Positions 1 to 7,532 of a stretch of DNA of 12,993 nt are shown here, piece by piece (the stretch's first letter is position 1; the number at the start of each line of letters is the position of its first letter). The notes under the pieces were generated by a model that saw only the letters and a program-made list of their open reading frames with translations, did no database searches and was not told the DNA's origin. The translations under genes were made by a program, and so were the position numbers. The stretch spans positions 1 through 12,993 of the forward strand of contig JAPKXP010000168.1 of the NCBI GenBank assembly GCA_026394745.1, in the 5' to 3' direction. The stretch is from Candidatus Altarchaeota archaeon (GTDB lineage: Archaea; Altiarchaeota; Altiarchaeia; IMC4; SCGC-AAA252-I15).

Positions 1-1
1 C

Positions 2-211
2 ATGGAATTCAGCCACGACTTTCCAGGCCTCCGGGAAGGATTCACGATACTGGACGTGGTATTAAACCCGAGGAACATGGACTGCGACATAACATTCGAC
101 AAGATAGCCTTAAGCGACGACCTCATCCGGGAATACTTCCAGAAAGCTGGAATCAAGGACAAGGAGCTTGAGGGATTGTGCGTGAAATTATACCAAAAGT
201 ATGGTGCATGA
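2..211 (+). CDS. Small hypothetical protein, or 3' end of a longer gene
   Basis: An open frame of 69 codons runs from an ATG at the window edge to a TGA at 209-211. Only one base lies before this ATG, so the true gene may start further upstream. The product is acidic and soluble-looking, with no membrane segment, Cys cluster or nucleotide-binding motif. The second half (about residues 38-66) looks helical and charged. I do not recognise the family. Only 6 bases separate its stop from the radB start, so the two are very probably in one operon and the frame is likely genuinely coded. The radB start has no promoter of its own, which supports co-transcription. Function is unknown. Confidence 0.5.
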   Translation: MEFSHDFPGLREGFTILDVVLNPRNMDCDITFDKIALSDDLIREYFQKAGIKDKELEGLCVKLYQKYGA

Positions 212-217
212 AGAAAG

Positions 218-883
218 ATGATACGCCTGAACAACTGCTTCGAAGGATTGTTGGGTGGCGGCCTGCCGCACGGAGTCCTCACGCAGATTTACGGCCCGCC
301 GGGGTCAGGGAAGACTAACGTCTGCCTCATGGCAACGTGTTCTGCTGCATCCCAAGGCAAGGTCATCTACATCGACCCGGAAGGAGGCTTCAGCGTGGAG
401 CGCCTCAGGCAGATTGCAGGGGCAAAATTCACGAAGACGCTTGAGAACATACTCCTGGTCGAGCCGACAACGTTCGACGAGCAGAAGGTGGCTTTAAGCA
501 AGCTGGACGAGCTCGTACCCAAGACGAACGCAAGCCTCGTCGTGGTTGACGGAATCGCGATGCTATACCGCATCGAGGAAGACAAGAACATAAAGGAGCT
601 CGGCAGGATGCTGGCGCAGCTGCTCCGCGTGGCAAGGAGGTACAATCTCCCCGTGTTGATTACAAACCAGATTTACACCGACATCGACACCCACAGGAAC
701 GTTCCCATAGGCGGCATCATAAACGAATACTGGAGCAAGATAATAATAGAGCTCGGCATAAGCGATGACGGCGCAAGGTACGCCCTGCTGAAGAAACACC
801 TTAACCTTCCTGAAGGAATGCGTGTGGATTACAGGATAGTCAACGAAGGAATCGCGTCCGTCCGGGAGACAGTGAAATACTAG
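218..883 (+). CDS. radB: RadB, RecA/RAD51-family recombination paralogue
   Basis: The 221-residue product has the RecA-fold ATPase core without the N-terminal DNA-binding domain of RadA, which is the hallmark of archaeal RadB. Walker A is GPPGSGKT at residues 26-33. Walker B is LVVVDG at 107-112. A conserved strand with PVLITNQIYTD at 145-155 matches the region before loop L2 of RecA proteins, and GGIINEYWS at 165-173 matches the C-terminal core. Length is normal for RadB. RadB is known as a weak ATPase that assists RadA in homologous recombination and may act in Holliday junction processing. The start follows 6 bases after the upstream stop, and a GGTG at 204-207 could serve as a weak ribosome binding site. 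It converges on alaS, leaving a 25-bp gap with no feature. RadA itself is ruled out by length and the missing N-terminal domain. Confidence 0.93.
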   Translation: MIRLNNCFEGLLGGGLPHGVLTQIYGPPGSGKTNVCLMATCSAASQGKVIYIDPEGGFSVERLRQIAGAKFTKTLENILLVEPTTFDEQKVALSKLDELVPKTNASLVVVDGIAMLYRIEEDKNIKELGRMLAQLLRVARRYNLPVLITNQIYTDIDTHRNVPIGGIINEYWSKIIIELGISDDGARYALLKKHLNLPEGMRVDYRIVNEGIASVRETVKY

Positions 884-908
884 TTACCTTAATCAGCATA
901 TACGGATG

Positions 909-3791
909 CTACTGGACATTAAACTCCGCGAGCTTCTTCTCAAGGCCCTCGGATTTACCGCCGCCAATACCCAATGTAGGGCTTCCTCCTCCGCCCCCGC
1001 CGAGTAGTTCGCTCAGCTTCCTGCAGATTTCCCCTGCCTTAAGCTGCGACTTTGAGGCGACTACTATGTTGCACTTGTCGTCCATCTCGTTTACGAGTAT
1101 CGTCATCCTACCGCCCTTCTCGACGCTCTGCTTTACTATTTCGGTCAGTATCTTTACTTCAATACCGGACGTCACGTGCTTTACTACTCGTGTCTCGCCG
1201 ACTTCAGAGTATTCCGAGTCGAACTTTCGCGTTACGGCATCTAGAATCTTCTTGGACTCGCTCTCCTGGAGTCCCTCAAGAATCTTGTTCTTGGCCTTCC
1301 AGGCGTCGAACAGCTTCTCTGAGGCGTCTGCTATGTCGCTTGCGGTGTTCGCGTACTTGAACTCTCCTCCAGATTCCCTTATCCCCTTTAATCCGTCCTT
1401 GACCTCGCTTGCGAACCTTTCGACCGTGGACGGAAGCTGGCTTACCTGGACGGAGAAAATTTTTGCGGACTTGACTAAAAGGTCCTTCCTGTATTCAGCG
1501 TCTGCAATCTTTATTATCGTGAACTTTGATATGCACTTGTTGAATATCTCTTCATCCTCAATCTCCTGTGTTTCAGCGGACTCCCCTGCCTTGAACTCCA
1601 GCCTCACGACGCCGTCCTGTATCCTCTTGGCCGAGACGATTTTTATCATGCCGACGTCTGCGGTGTTGTCGACGTGAGTCCCTCCGCAGGCCTCGTGGTC
1701 AATCCCCAAAATGCTCACGACCCTTATCTCTGTGCCTGGCACCGCGCCGCCCTGATATAGCGTGAAGCCGTGCTCCTTCTCAGCGACGTCCCTCTTCATG
1801 AAGCAGTGGCCGACCGCTAAAGCCTTCCCGATTATCTCGTTGGCTTTAGCCTCTATCTTAATCAATTCTTCCTCGTTCACGCCCTTGTAATGTGTTATGT
1901 CGAGTCGGGCTGTGTCCTCGCCCTTGTGTGCTCCAGCCTGCCATATGTGCGGGCCTAGGACGTCCCTTGCCGCCGCGTTTACTATGTGGGTTGCGGTGTG
2001 GTGTAGCGTAAGCTGCTTCCTCCTTTTTTCGTCCACCTTACATTCCACGAACTCGCCTTCGTTAATCCCTGAAGCTTCCGCCATAATGTGGACGACGACT
2101 TTCCCCGACTTCTTCACGTCCAACACCCTTTTTCCGGAAATCACCCCATGGTCCGCCTCCTGTCCGCCGCCTTCCGGATAGAAGTATGTCTTGTCCAAGA
2201 CGACGTTGTTGCCGAATACATTAACTACCTTAGCCTTGAAATCAAGCACGTTCGACTCATCGTAGTACATAACTCTAGTGTCTTGGATGCCTGCAGGAAC
2301 CTCGATTTCCTTCTCTTTCTCAGGCTTACTCCTCTCATGGCGTTCTTCAATCAGCTTGTAGAAGTTGTGCGGCACTTCAACTCCCGTGAACTCCCTTATG
2401 ACCTCCGGAGTAATGCCATGCGAGTCGTAGAGCTCCACCATCTTCTCAACGTCAATCTTCTCGCTCCTCTCGACTATCCTACCTATTATCGAGCCGCTCT
2501 TCCCTTTGCTCTCCTTAAACCTCTGCCTCTCCGTCTCTATGATGTCAAAGAGGCTTCCGGAGTCCTTGAGTTCAGTGTTCCAGCTTCCGAACTCGCCGAT
2601 ATGCTCCTCGAAAACCTTATCCAGCTCAACGTCGAACTTGAACTCGTCTATGATGCTCCAGCACCTCCTGAGGATGTTCCTAAGGTTGTAGCCGCCGCCT
2701 ACGTTGCTTGGAAGCGCGCCGTCGTGTATTGCCACAAGGAGGCTTCTCGTATGGTCTCCTATGGCGTACAGCGAGCGCATCTCGTACACCTTCCTCTTCA
2801 ACTCTGCAGGACTCATGCCCAAGTCGGCTGCTATCCTAGACCAAAGCGACCTTACGTCGTCTATCTCGTCCAAGCTCATTATGCCCGCGTACTTGGAGAA
2901 CTCTTTCACGAACTTTTCATCCTGCTTGAGCCCGCTAGCCTTCCTAAGGTACCTCATCACCTTCGGGAACACAGTGTCGTAACTCATTGAAAGGCCCTGC
3001 GAGAACCAGCTCCACCGCTCAAGGCCGGCGCCCATGTCTATGACCTTCGTCTTCAGCTCGTCATACGAGCCGTCCGGGTTGACCTTGTACTGCATGTAAA
3101 CCTGGTTTCCAAGCTCCAGGCCGCGCGAGAAGAATTCCATGCTCGGCCCGAAGTTGCCTCCGCCGGCCCACACGTCCTCGTGGTAATACAATTCCTCAGG
3201 CTTTATTCCAAGGCCTTCAGTAAGGAAGGTGTTAATCTGCCTTATGCCCTCCTCCTTGAAGTACACGTACTTGTCTGGCCTGTTGAAGGTGTGCTGGCCC
3301 ACCATGATGAATCCCGTATAATGCCTCCCGGTTATTCCGACGCTGTCCATGTCCTGGAAGCGCAGGCAGAACTGCGGCTCAAGCACCGCGTCAGCAGGCG
3401 GCTCAACCTCTCCTGCGACCACGTACGGCTGAAAATCGTTTATCCCCGCTGTTACGAAATACAATTCGTCATACCACCTGCAGACCACCGGATAGCGCTT
3501 TATTGGAACGTAACCCCACTTGCTGAATGTCTTAACGTACTCGTCCCAAGCCTCCTTGTACTCGAACTTCTTTCTGGTGAGCTTCTCGCCGATGAACCGG
3601 TATCCCCCGCTGCAGGCAGGCTCGTCGCAGTAATCCCTCTTTCTGACACTCCAAAAGCCCCTGCCGCACTTCTTGCACACGCTCCTCTGGAATCCAAGAG
3701 CCTTCAGGCTTTCGACCGGGTAATACTTCGCGTATTCCTTTGAGAATTCGGGCTTCAGCTTCTCCTTCAGCTCACGGAAATCGTATGTCAT
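909..3791 (-). CDS. alaS: Alanyl-tRNA synthetase, archaeal type
   Basis: This 960-residue protein charges tRNA-Ala with alanine and edits mischarged Ser/Gly-tRNA. An N-terminal zinc cluster (C39, C42, C55, C60), typical of archaeal AlaRS and absent from the bacterial form, precedes the class II catalytic core, with VWAGGGNFGPSMEF at 207-220, DMGAGLERW at 252-260 and GGGYNLRNILRR at 365-376. The editing domain carries LHHTATH (H598, H602) and CGGTH (C702, H706), the four zinc ligands of the editing site. A C-Ala domain at about 860-960 ends with a six-glycine run (931-936) and GIGGGKSEGLEKKL, also family-typical. The length fits archaeal AlaRS (about 900-960). All domains are complete. The start is supported by alignment of the N-terminus with the family and by a TATA-like box 27-34 nt upstream. 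Long frames on the opposite strand of this gene are shadows. Confidence 0.97.
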   Translation of the reverse strand: MTYDFRELKEKLKPEFSKEYAKYYPVESLKALGFQRSVCKKCGRGFWSVRKRDYCDEPACSGGYRFIGEKLTRKKFEYKEAWDEYVKTFSKWGYVPIKRYPVVCRWYDELYFVTAGINDFQPYVVAGEVEPPADAVLEPQFCLRFQDMDSVGITGRHYTGFIMVGQHTFNRPDKYVYFKEEGIRQINTFLTEGLGIKPEELYYHEDVWAGGGNFGPSMEFFSRGLELGNQVYMQYKVNPDGSYDELKTKVIDMGAGLERWSWFSQGLSMSYDTVFPKVMRYLRKASGLKQDEKFVKEFSKYAGIMSLDEIDDVRSLWSRIAADLGMSPAELKRKVYEMRSLYAIGDHTRSLLVAIHDGALPSNVGGGYNLRNILRRCWSIIDEFKFDVELDKVFEEHIGEFGSWNTELKDSGSLFDIIETERQRFKESKGKSGSIIGRIVERSEKIDVEKMVELYDSHGITPEVIREFTGVEVPHNFYKLIEERHERSKPEKEKEIEVPAGIQDTRVMYYDESNVLDFKAKVVNVFGNNVVLDKTYFYPEGGGQEADHGVISGKRVLDVKKSGKVVVHIMAEASGINEGEFVECKVDEKRRKQLTLHHTATHIVNAAARDVLGPHIWQAGAHKGEDTARLDITHYKGVNEEELIKIEAKANEIIGKALAVGHCFMKRDVAEKEHGFTLYQGGAVPGTEIRVVSILGIDHEACGGTHVDNTADVGMIKIVSAKRIQDGVVRLEFKAGESAETQEIEDEEIFNKCISKFTIIKIADAEYRKDLLVKSAKIFSVQVSQLPSTVERFASEVKDGLKGIRESGGEFKYANTASDIADASEKLFDAWKAKNKILEGLQESESKKILDAVTRKFDSEYSEVGETRVVKHVTSGIEVKILTEIVKQSVEKGGRMTILVNEMDDKCNIVVASKSQLKAGEICRKLSELLGGGGGGSPTLGIGGGKSEGLEKKLAEFNVQ

Positions 3792-3817
3792 ACTGTCTTT
3801 ATTATAGAATCAACCCG

Positions 3818-3825
3818 TTTAAATA
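3818..3825 (-). promoter_or_regulatory. TATA-like box for alaS
   Basis: On the minus strand the sequence reads TATTTAAA, 27-34 nt before the alaS ATG. This is the spacing expected for an archaeal TATA box with transcription starting at or within a few bases of the start codon. No Shine-Dalgarno sequence lies in the 35 bp between the transporter stop and the alaS ATG. This supports a leaderless alaS transcript separate from the upstream transporter gene, although read-through is possible. Confidence 0.55.
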
Positions 3826-3826
3826 G

Positions 3827-4882
3827 TCAGTCAAGCAGCTTCCTCAACGCAAAACCAGCGAGCGTAAGCCCTCCTGCGAAGAGCATTAAGGCGTGGAAGC
3901 CGTAGTACTGGGTTATGACCCCCGCCATCAGCGGGCCTATCACCTTGGCGAAGCTCCTTGCCGACGAGAACAGTCCTATGACCGTCGCCTTCTCGACGTT
4001 TGACGTCGTGAGAATGCCTATCGCGCCCACCTGCAGGCAAGACCAGGATATCGCTATCATAATCTGTATCGGAATCATCTGGAGGTAATTTGACGGCAGC
4101 ACGTAGGACATGAACGTAATGGCGGAGAGTATCATGCCCCAATTGTACAGCTTCTTGTGCTCCACGCGGTCAACGAAGTTCTTGAGGAAGAATTGCGAGC
4201 CGGTGTTGAGGAACAACAGTATCCCAATCCACAGGCTGCTTGCGCCAAGCGTAGTAAGGTAAATCGGGAATAACGCCCAGATGCCGAACGCTCCAATGTC
4301 CCTCATGATGAACGGCAGGTAGACCTTGATGTTTTTCCGGAATACCGTCAACGGATTCGTCCTAGACTCCGGCTTATGGAACTTGACGTTCTTCAGTTTC
4401 AAGGACATGAGGAAGCTCGCCAGGAATAGCATCGCGCCTGCAATGAAAACGTTGGAGTAGACCGCAATCATCCCGGCCGCGAGATTCCCAAGGCCCAACC
4501 CCAAACTCTCGTATGAAGTGTACTCCCCGATTTTCTTCTTCGACTCCAGGCCGTAGACTACGAGAGAAGAATAGAATACGCCCACGCTGAAGCCGCACAA
4601 AGCCCTGACAAGAAAAAGAGTCAACATGTCGTGGGCTACAAGCTGCAGAATGAAAACCAAGCCCGACAAAAGCAGGCCGCCCCGTATCAGACTCAAGCGG
4701 TCCCTGTTGTCCGAAATCCACCCGAAAAGCGTGAACGACACAAGAGACATGAGGCCGTAAGCCGCTACGATAACCCCGGTCATGAGGTTGCTCGCCCCGA
4801 TATCCAACGCTATCAACGGTATGAACAAGTCCCCCATAGCAGCCGCGGCAGTGCTCAAAAGGAATATCGAGTTAGCGCGCAT
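3827..4882 (-). CDS. Major facilitator superfamily transporter
   Basis: The 351-residue hydrophobic protein has about 11-12 predicted membrane helices. MFS motif A is visible between helices 2 and 3 as GWISDNRDRLSL (residues 54-65), and RALCGFSVGVFYSSL (93-107) fits helix 4 of the fold. The two halves are joined by a charged cytoplasmic loop at about 164-187. It is slightly short for MFS (usually about 390-420) but shows no break in the helix pattern. Substrate cannot be read from the sequence; it belongs to the drug/sugar-efflux-like MFS_1 group in general appearance. It lies upstream of alaS on the same strand, but alaS has its own TATA-like box, so a functional link is doubtful. It is divergent from the HAM1 gene over 37 bp. 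Confidence 0.88.
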   Translation of the reverse strand: MRANSIFLLSTAAAAMGDLFIPLIALDIGASNLMTGVIVAAYGLMSLVSFTLFGWISDNRDRLSLIRGGLLLSGLVFILQLVAHDMLTLFLVRALCGFSVGVFYSSLVVYGLESKKKIGEYTSYESLGLGLGNLAAGMIAVYSNVFIAGAMLFLASFLMSLKLKNVKFHKPESRTNPLTVFRKNIKVYLPFIMRDIGAFGIWALFPIYLTTLGASSLWIGILLFLNTGSQFFLKNFVDRVEHKKLYNWGMILSAITFMSYVLPSNYLQMIPIQIMIAISWSCLQVGAIGILTTSNVEKATVIGLFSSARSFAKVIGPLMAGVITQYYGFHALMLFAGGLTLAGFALRKLLD

Positions 4883-4884
4883 AG

Positions 4885-4898
4885 TTTAAGAATATAAT
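4885..4898 (+). promoter_or_regulatory. TATA-like box for the HAM1/RdgB gene
   Basis: TTTAAGAATATAAT lies 22-35 nt before the ATG at 4920, the expected spacing for a leaderless archaeal promoter. There is no Shine-Dalgarno sequence before the ATG. The element starts only 3 bp beyond the start codon of the divergent transporter. Confidence 0.5.
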
Positions 4899-4907
4899 CC
4901 CTGACTG

Positions 4908-4917
4908 TAATAAATTA
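4908..4917 (-). promoter_or_regulatory. TATA-like box for the MFS transporter gene
   Basis: The minus strand reads TAATTTATTA, 26-35 nt upstream of the transporter ATG (4882). The position fits an archaeal TATA box driving a leaderless transcript. It lies within a few bases of the start codon of the divergent HAM1 gene, so the two promoters interleave in the same 37 bp. Confidence 0.45.
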
Positions 4918-4919
4918 TC

Positions 4920-5531
4920 ATGGAAGTGCTATTCTCCACCTCGAACAAGAACAAGGTCGCCGAGTCAAACGAGGTCGGCAGGAAGTACGGGGTAAGCTTC
5001 ACTCAAATCCACCTGTTCTACCCGGAGATAAGAAGCGACTCAGTGTCCGAGGTCGCGAAAGCAGGAGCCGAATACGTGTTCACGCAGATCAGAAAGCCGC
5101 TTATCGTCGAAGACTCCGGTTTATTCATAAAATCCCTCAACGAATTTCCGGGCGCATACTCCAGGTTCGCATTCGAGAGGATAGGCATAAACGGAATACT
5201 CAAGCTGATGGACGGCATAAGCGACCGCGAGGCGAGCTTCGTCTCGGCGGTAGCCTACATAACAAGCGCCGAGAAGATACACAGCTTCCTAGCCTCCGAC
5301 ACCGCGCCCAATTCCGACGTGAAGATTTTCGAAGGCTCCGTCGAAGGCAAGATAACAACCGAGGCCAAGGGCGAAAAGGGATTCGGCTTCGACCCCATAT
5401 TCCAGCCGAAAGGTTACGTGAAAACGTTCGCCGAGGATGTGAAGACGAAAAACGCAATCTCACACCGCAAGATAGCGTTCGAGAAACTCTGTCAGTACCT
5501 AAAAACTAAACCTGCCGAGCGAACACGATAG
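4920..5531 (+). CDS. rdgB: XTP/dITP (non-canonical purine NTP) pyrophosphatase, HAM1/RdgB family
   Basis: The 203-residue protein hydrolyses deaminated purine nucleotides such as dITP and XTP to the monophosphate and pyrophosphate, keeping them out of DNA and RNA. Family motifs are in order: STSNKNKVAE at 6-15 (phosphate-binding loop), VEDSGLFI at 63-70 with the catalytic Asp65, FPGAYSRF at 76-83, EGSVEGKI at 138-145, GEKGFGFDPIF at 151-161 and the nucleobase-binding SHRK at 181-184. Length is normal (about 185-205). The ATG at 4920 puts the first motif at the usual distance from the N-terminus. Its last 26 bp overlap the 3' end of the convergent membrane-protein gene; the C-terminal residues after about 195 are beyond the conserved core, so the overlap costs no motif. 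Confidence 0.95.
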   Translation: MEVLFSTSNKNKVAESNEVGRKYGVSFTQIHLFYPEIRSDSVSEVAKAGAEYVFTQIRKPLIVEDSGLFIKSLNEFPGAYSRFAFERIGINGILKLMDGISDREASFVSAVAYITSAEKIHSFLASDTAPNSDVKIFEGSVEGKITTEAKGEKGFGFDPIFQPKGYVKTFAEDVKTKNAISHRKIAFEKLCQYLKTKPAERTR

Positions 5532-6648
5532 TATAGTTGCCTAAATTCATCATCGAAATGCTGACGTTAATCTCGTCGCCGACTCTCGCGCCCTCCAACG
5601 CTACCGTAGGCATCTCCCTGTTCTGCGGAATCACCAGTATCCTGCTGCCATCAGTAATCTCCGGCGGGACGGTCGAGAAGCCAACAACGCTCCTGCTTAC
5701 GTTCAAAACGCCCACTCCCTCAAGCCGCTTCTTGGTCGCATTGTAGTCCGACTCCAGAGGCGCCGTGAAAGACACGCCACCGAACTCTACCCTGTAACTG
5801 ACGTTCAACGACTTTAAGTTGCTGAGCATGCCGCTCATGTTTCTGCCGTCGAACTCGACGAACGTCCGGTTCAGCTGATAATAGACCGTCGCATTACCTT
5901 GGACTGTGTAGTTAGCCGAATCAATGTCGAGAAGCGGCTGGTTCAACCTAAGGTCGCTTACGTTGCCGGAAGCATTATACAACGACTCTTCTCTAACGTA
6001 CTTGTCGATGAAGCCGCCATACACGAAACCCGTCACGTTCGTAAGATTCGCCCTCACAACCTGCCCATACGGAACAACACCCTGCGAAAAGCCGACGACC
6101 TCATAAAGCCCGTCCCGAACGTTCTGGAACAAAAGCGCCTTAACATACTGTCCTACAGCAAGGTCGTTTCCTATTATCTTAACATTGCCTCCTGGTATGC
6201 TGCCTGAATAAATGTTATACATAACATAGCCTCTGCTCCTCAAGACCTTCTTCACCCCTTGCATGGCGTCACTCCTGTTCAAGCTCATGAACCTAAAGAA
6301 GCTGTAGGCGCCTGTAGACTCGAAAGTCGACTCTCTAACGCTGCTTATGTTCTCGTCAAGGACGCTCTGTATCACGTCCATGTTCAAGTAACCCGGCTGG
6401 CTGAATATCACCACAAAATCTTCCGTGACGCCTTCAACCTTCACCGGAACGCTCACGTTCCCTATAGGATAAACCTGGTATTCCAGAATCCTCCCTGAAT
6501 AATTAACCGGAGCCACGTCAGGAACAGTGTTTTCCCTGCCAAACCCCAGATAAAGCCCGGAAAAAACCATTATCAGCGCAACGAACGCTATCATAAGCTG
6601 CTGATTCCTCTTCCTCCTGTCCCCCCGTCCAGGCTTTTTCTCGTCCAT
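5506..6648 (-). CDS. Membrane-anchored, sequon-rich extracytoplasmic protein of unknown function
   Basis: The 380-residue product has a positively charged start (KKPGRGDRRKRNQQ), one hydrophobic segment at about 18-36 and then a long polar region, so it is probably a signal-anchored protein with its bulk outside the cell. The outer part has 17 N-X-S/T sequons (Asn 49, 64, 100, 124, 201, 204, 225, 229, 246, 252, 260, 270, 282, 303, 316, 361, 371), far above chance. There is no Cys, His or Trp anywhere. The body looks like alternating alpha/beta and beta-rich segments; residues 68-110 and 285-330 might be related alpha/beta modules, but this is only an impression. I recognise no family. It stands alone, convergent with HAM1 (26-bp overlap), with its own TATA-like box. 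It is likely a surface protein modified by N-glycosylation; the function is unknown. Confidence 0.85.
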   Translation of the reverse strand: MDEKKPGRGDRRKRNQQLMIAFVALIMVFSGLYLGFGRENTVPDVAPVNYSGRILEYQVYPIGNVSVPVKVEGVTEDFVVIFSQPGYLNMDVIQSVLDENISSVRESTFESTGAYSFFRFMSLNRSDAMQGVKKVLRSRGYVMYNIYSGSIPGGNVKIIGNDLAVGQYVKALLFQNVRDGLYEVVGFSQGVVPYGQVVRANLTNVTGFVYGGFIDKYVREESLYNASGNVSDLRLNQPLLDIDSANYTVQGNATVYYQLNRTFVEFDGRNMSGMLSNLKSLNVSYRVEFGGVSFTAPLESDYNATKKRLEGVGVLNVSRSVVGFSTVPPEITDGSRILVIPQNREMPTVALEGARVGDEINVSISMMNLGNYTIVFARQV

Positions 6649-6672
6649 AGTCCTAATAACATAAAAACTATT

Positions 6673-6683
6673 GCTTAATAATT
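6673..6683 (-). promoter_or_regulatory. TATA-like box for the sequon-rich protein gene
   Basis: The minus strand reads AATTATTAAGC, 25-35 nt before the ATG at 6648. It sits at the near end of a 137-bp divergent intergenic region (6649-6785) shared with the FKBP gene. The middle of that region (about 6690-6740) shows no clear motif. Confidence 0.45.
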
Positions 6684-6749
6684 CTACTAGGGTGGATAAC
6701 CTGAGATTAAGCCCGGAAACGCCCTGATTAACGCTTTTATTGTCAAATG

Positions 6750-6758
6750 TTTTAAATG
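6750..6758 (+). promoter_or_regulatory. TATA-like box for the FKBP gene
   Basis: TTTTAAATG lies 28-36 nt before the ATG at 6786, the right spacing for an archaeal TATA box with little or no leader. No Shine-Dalgarno sequence precedes the ATG. Confidence 0.55.
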
Positions 6759-6785
6759 ATTAGACTTAAACTAGGCTAATGTAAA

Positions 6786-7499
6786 ATGGATTTCATCAAG
6801 ATTTCATACACCGGTAAGGTGAAGGACGGTAGGGTTTTCGACACGACCGAGGAGGATGTGGCGAAAAAGGAGAACATCTTCGACTCCAAGAGGGTGTATA
6901 AGCCCACCCCAATAGTGGTCGGGGAAGGCAATGTTGTTGCCGGCTTGGACGAGGCTTTGAAGTCCCTGAAGGTCGGCGACAAGAAGACTGTTGAAGTTGC
7001 GCCTGATAAGGGTTTCGGCCAGAGGGACCCTGGCAAGGTCCGCCTTGTTCCAATAAAGTTCTTCAGAGACCAGAACATCAACCCGATTCCGGGAATGCCT
7101 GTCGAGATTGACGGCATGCCGGCTAGGATACAGACTGTCGCAGGCGGCCGCGTGAGGGTCGACTTCAACAACGACCTCGCTGGTAAGAATCTTGTCTATC
7201 ATGTCGAGGTTAAGGAGAAGGCGTCAGGCGACGAGGACAAGGTCAACTACATTCTCGAGAGGAGTTTCAACGCGTCTGAAGGGTTTGACGTGAAGCTTTC
7301 AGGAAAAAAGCTTGCGCTCGGAATTCCTGAGTCCGCGCAGAGGGACAGGAATCTCCTGGTGAGGAAGGCGTCCTTCTCTGCCGAGGCTTTCAAGTACCTT
7401 GGCTTGGATGAAGTGAAGTTTGAGGAAGTCTGGAAGAACCCCGATGCGTCCAAGAAATCCGAGGAGAAGGCTGAAAAGCAGGACAAGAAAAAGAAGTAG
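6786..7499 (+). CDS. FKBP-type peptidyl-prolyl isomerase, long archaeal (SlyD-like) form
   Basis: The 237-residue cytoplasmic protein catalyses cis-trans isomerisation of prolyl bonds and probably acts as a folding chaperone. The FKBP core begins at the first residues (KISYTGKVKDGRVFDTT) and shows VVGEGNVVAGLDEALKSLKVG at 44-64 in two blocks and DKGFGQRDP at 74-82. The chain then enters the insert-in-flap domain (about 85-128), ended by NDLAGKNLVYHVEVKE at 129-144, the SlyD-type hallmark. A further C-terminal domain (about 150-218) matches the long, roughly 26-kDa archaeal FKBPs, not the short 17-kDa ones. A Lys/Glu-rich tail (about 219-237) closes the protein. There is no His-rich metal tail as in bacterial SlyD. 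The ATG is fixed by the core starting at residue 1. The dph2-like gene follows after 33 bp. Confidence 0.94.
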   Translation: MDFIKISYTGKVKDGRVFDTTEEDVAKKENIFDSKRVYKPTPIVVGEGNVVAGLDEALKSLKVGDKKTVEVAPDKGFGQRDPGKVRLVPIKFFRDQNINPIPGMPVEIDGMPARIQTVAGGRVRVDFNNDLAGKNLVYHVEVKEKASGDEDKVNYILERSFNASEGFDVKLSGKKLALGIPESAQRDRNLLVRKASFSAEAFKYLGLDEVKFEEVWKNPDASKKSEEKAEKQDKKKK

Positions 7500-7500
7500 G

Positions 7501-7526
7501 TTCTTTTTCCCCTATCATTCTTTTTA
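7501..7526 (+). terminator. T-rich stretch, possible transcription terminator after the FKBP gene
   Basis: Directly after the FKBP stop come two runs of five T residues in a pyrimidine-rich stretch, with no hairpin. Archaeal RNA polymerase can terminate at such U-rich tracts. Against this, the next gene starts at 7533 on the same strand with no TATA-like box at the right distance, so partial read-through is likely. Confidence 0.35.
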
Positions 7527-7532
7527 ATTAAC

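Noticed and set aside
2800..2860. Possible domain break or frameshift within alaS.
   Set aside because: The translated protein is continuous for 960 residues with all catalytic, editing and C-terminal motifs in order.
1066..3743. Several open frames of 60-300 codons on the plus strand across alaS, including one at 2088-2990.
   Set aside because: They are antisense to a full-length, motif-complete alanyl-tRNA synthetase, overlap each other, show no recognisable motif and have no promoter. They are by-products of its codon composition.
3700..3840. alaS and the MFS gene as one functional operon.
   Set aside because: They share a strand and a short gap, but a well-spaced TATA-like box precedes alaS and the functions are unrelated.
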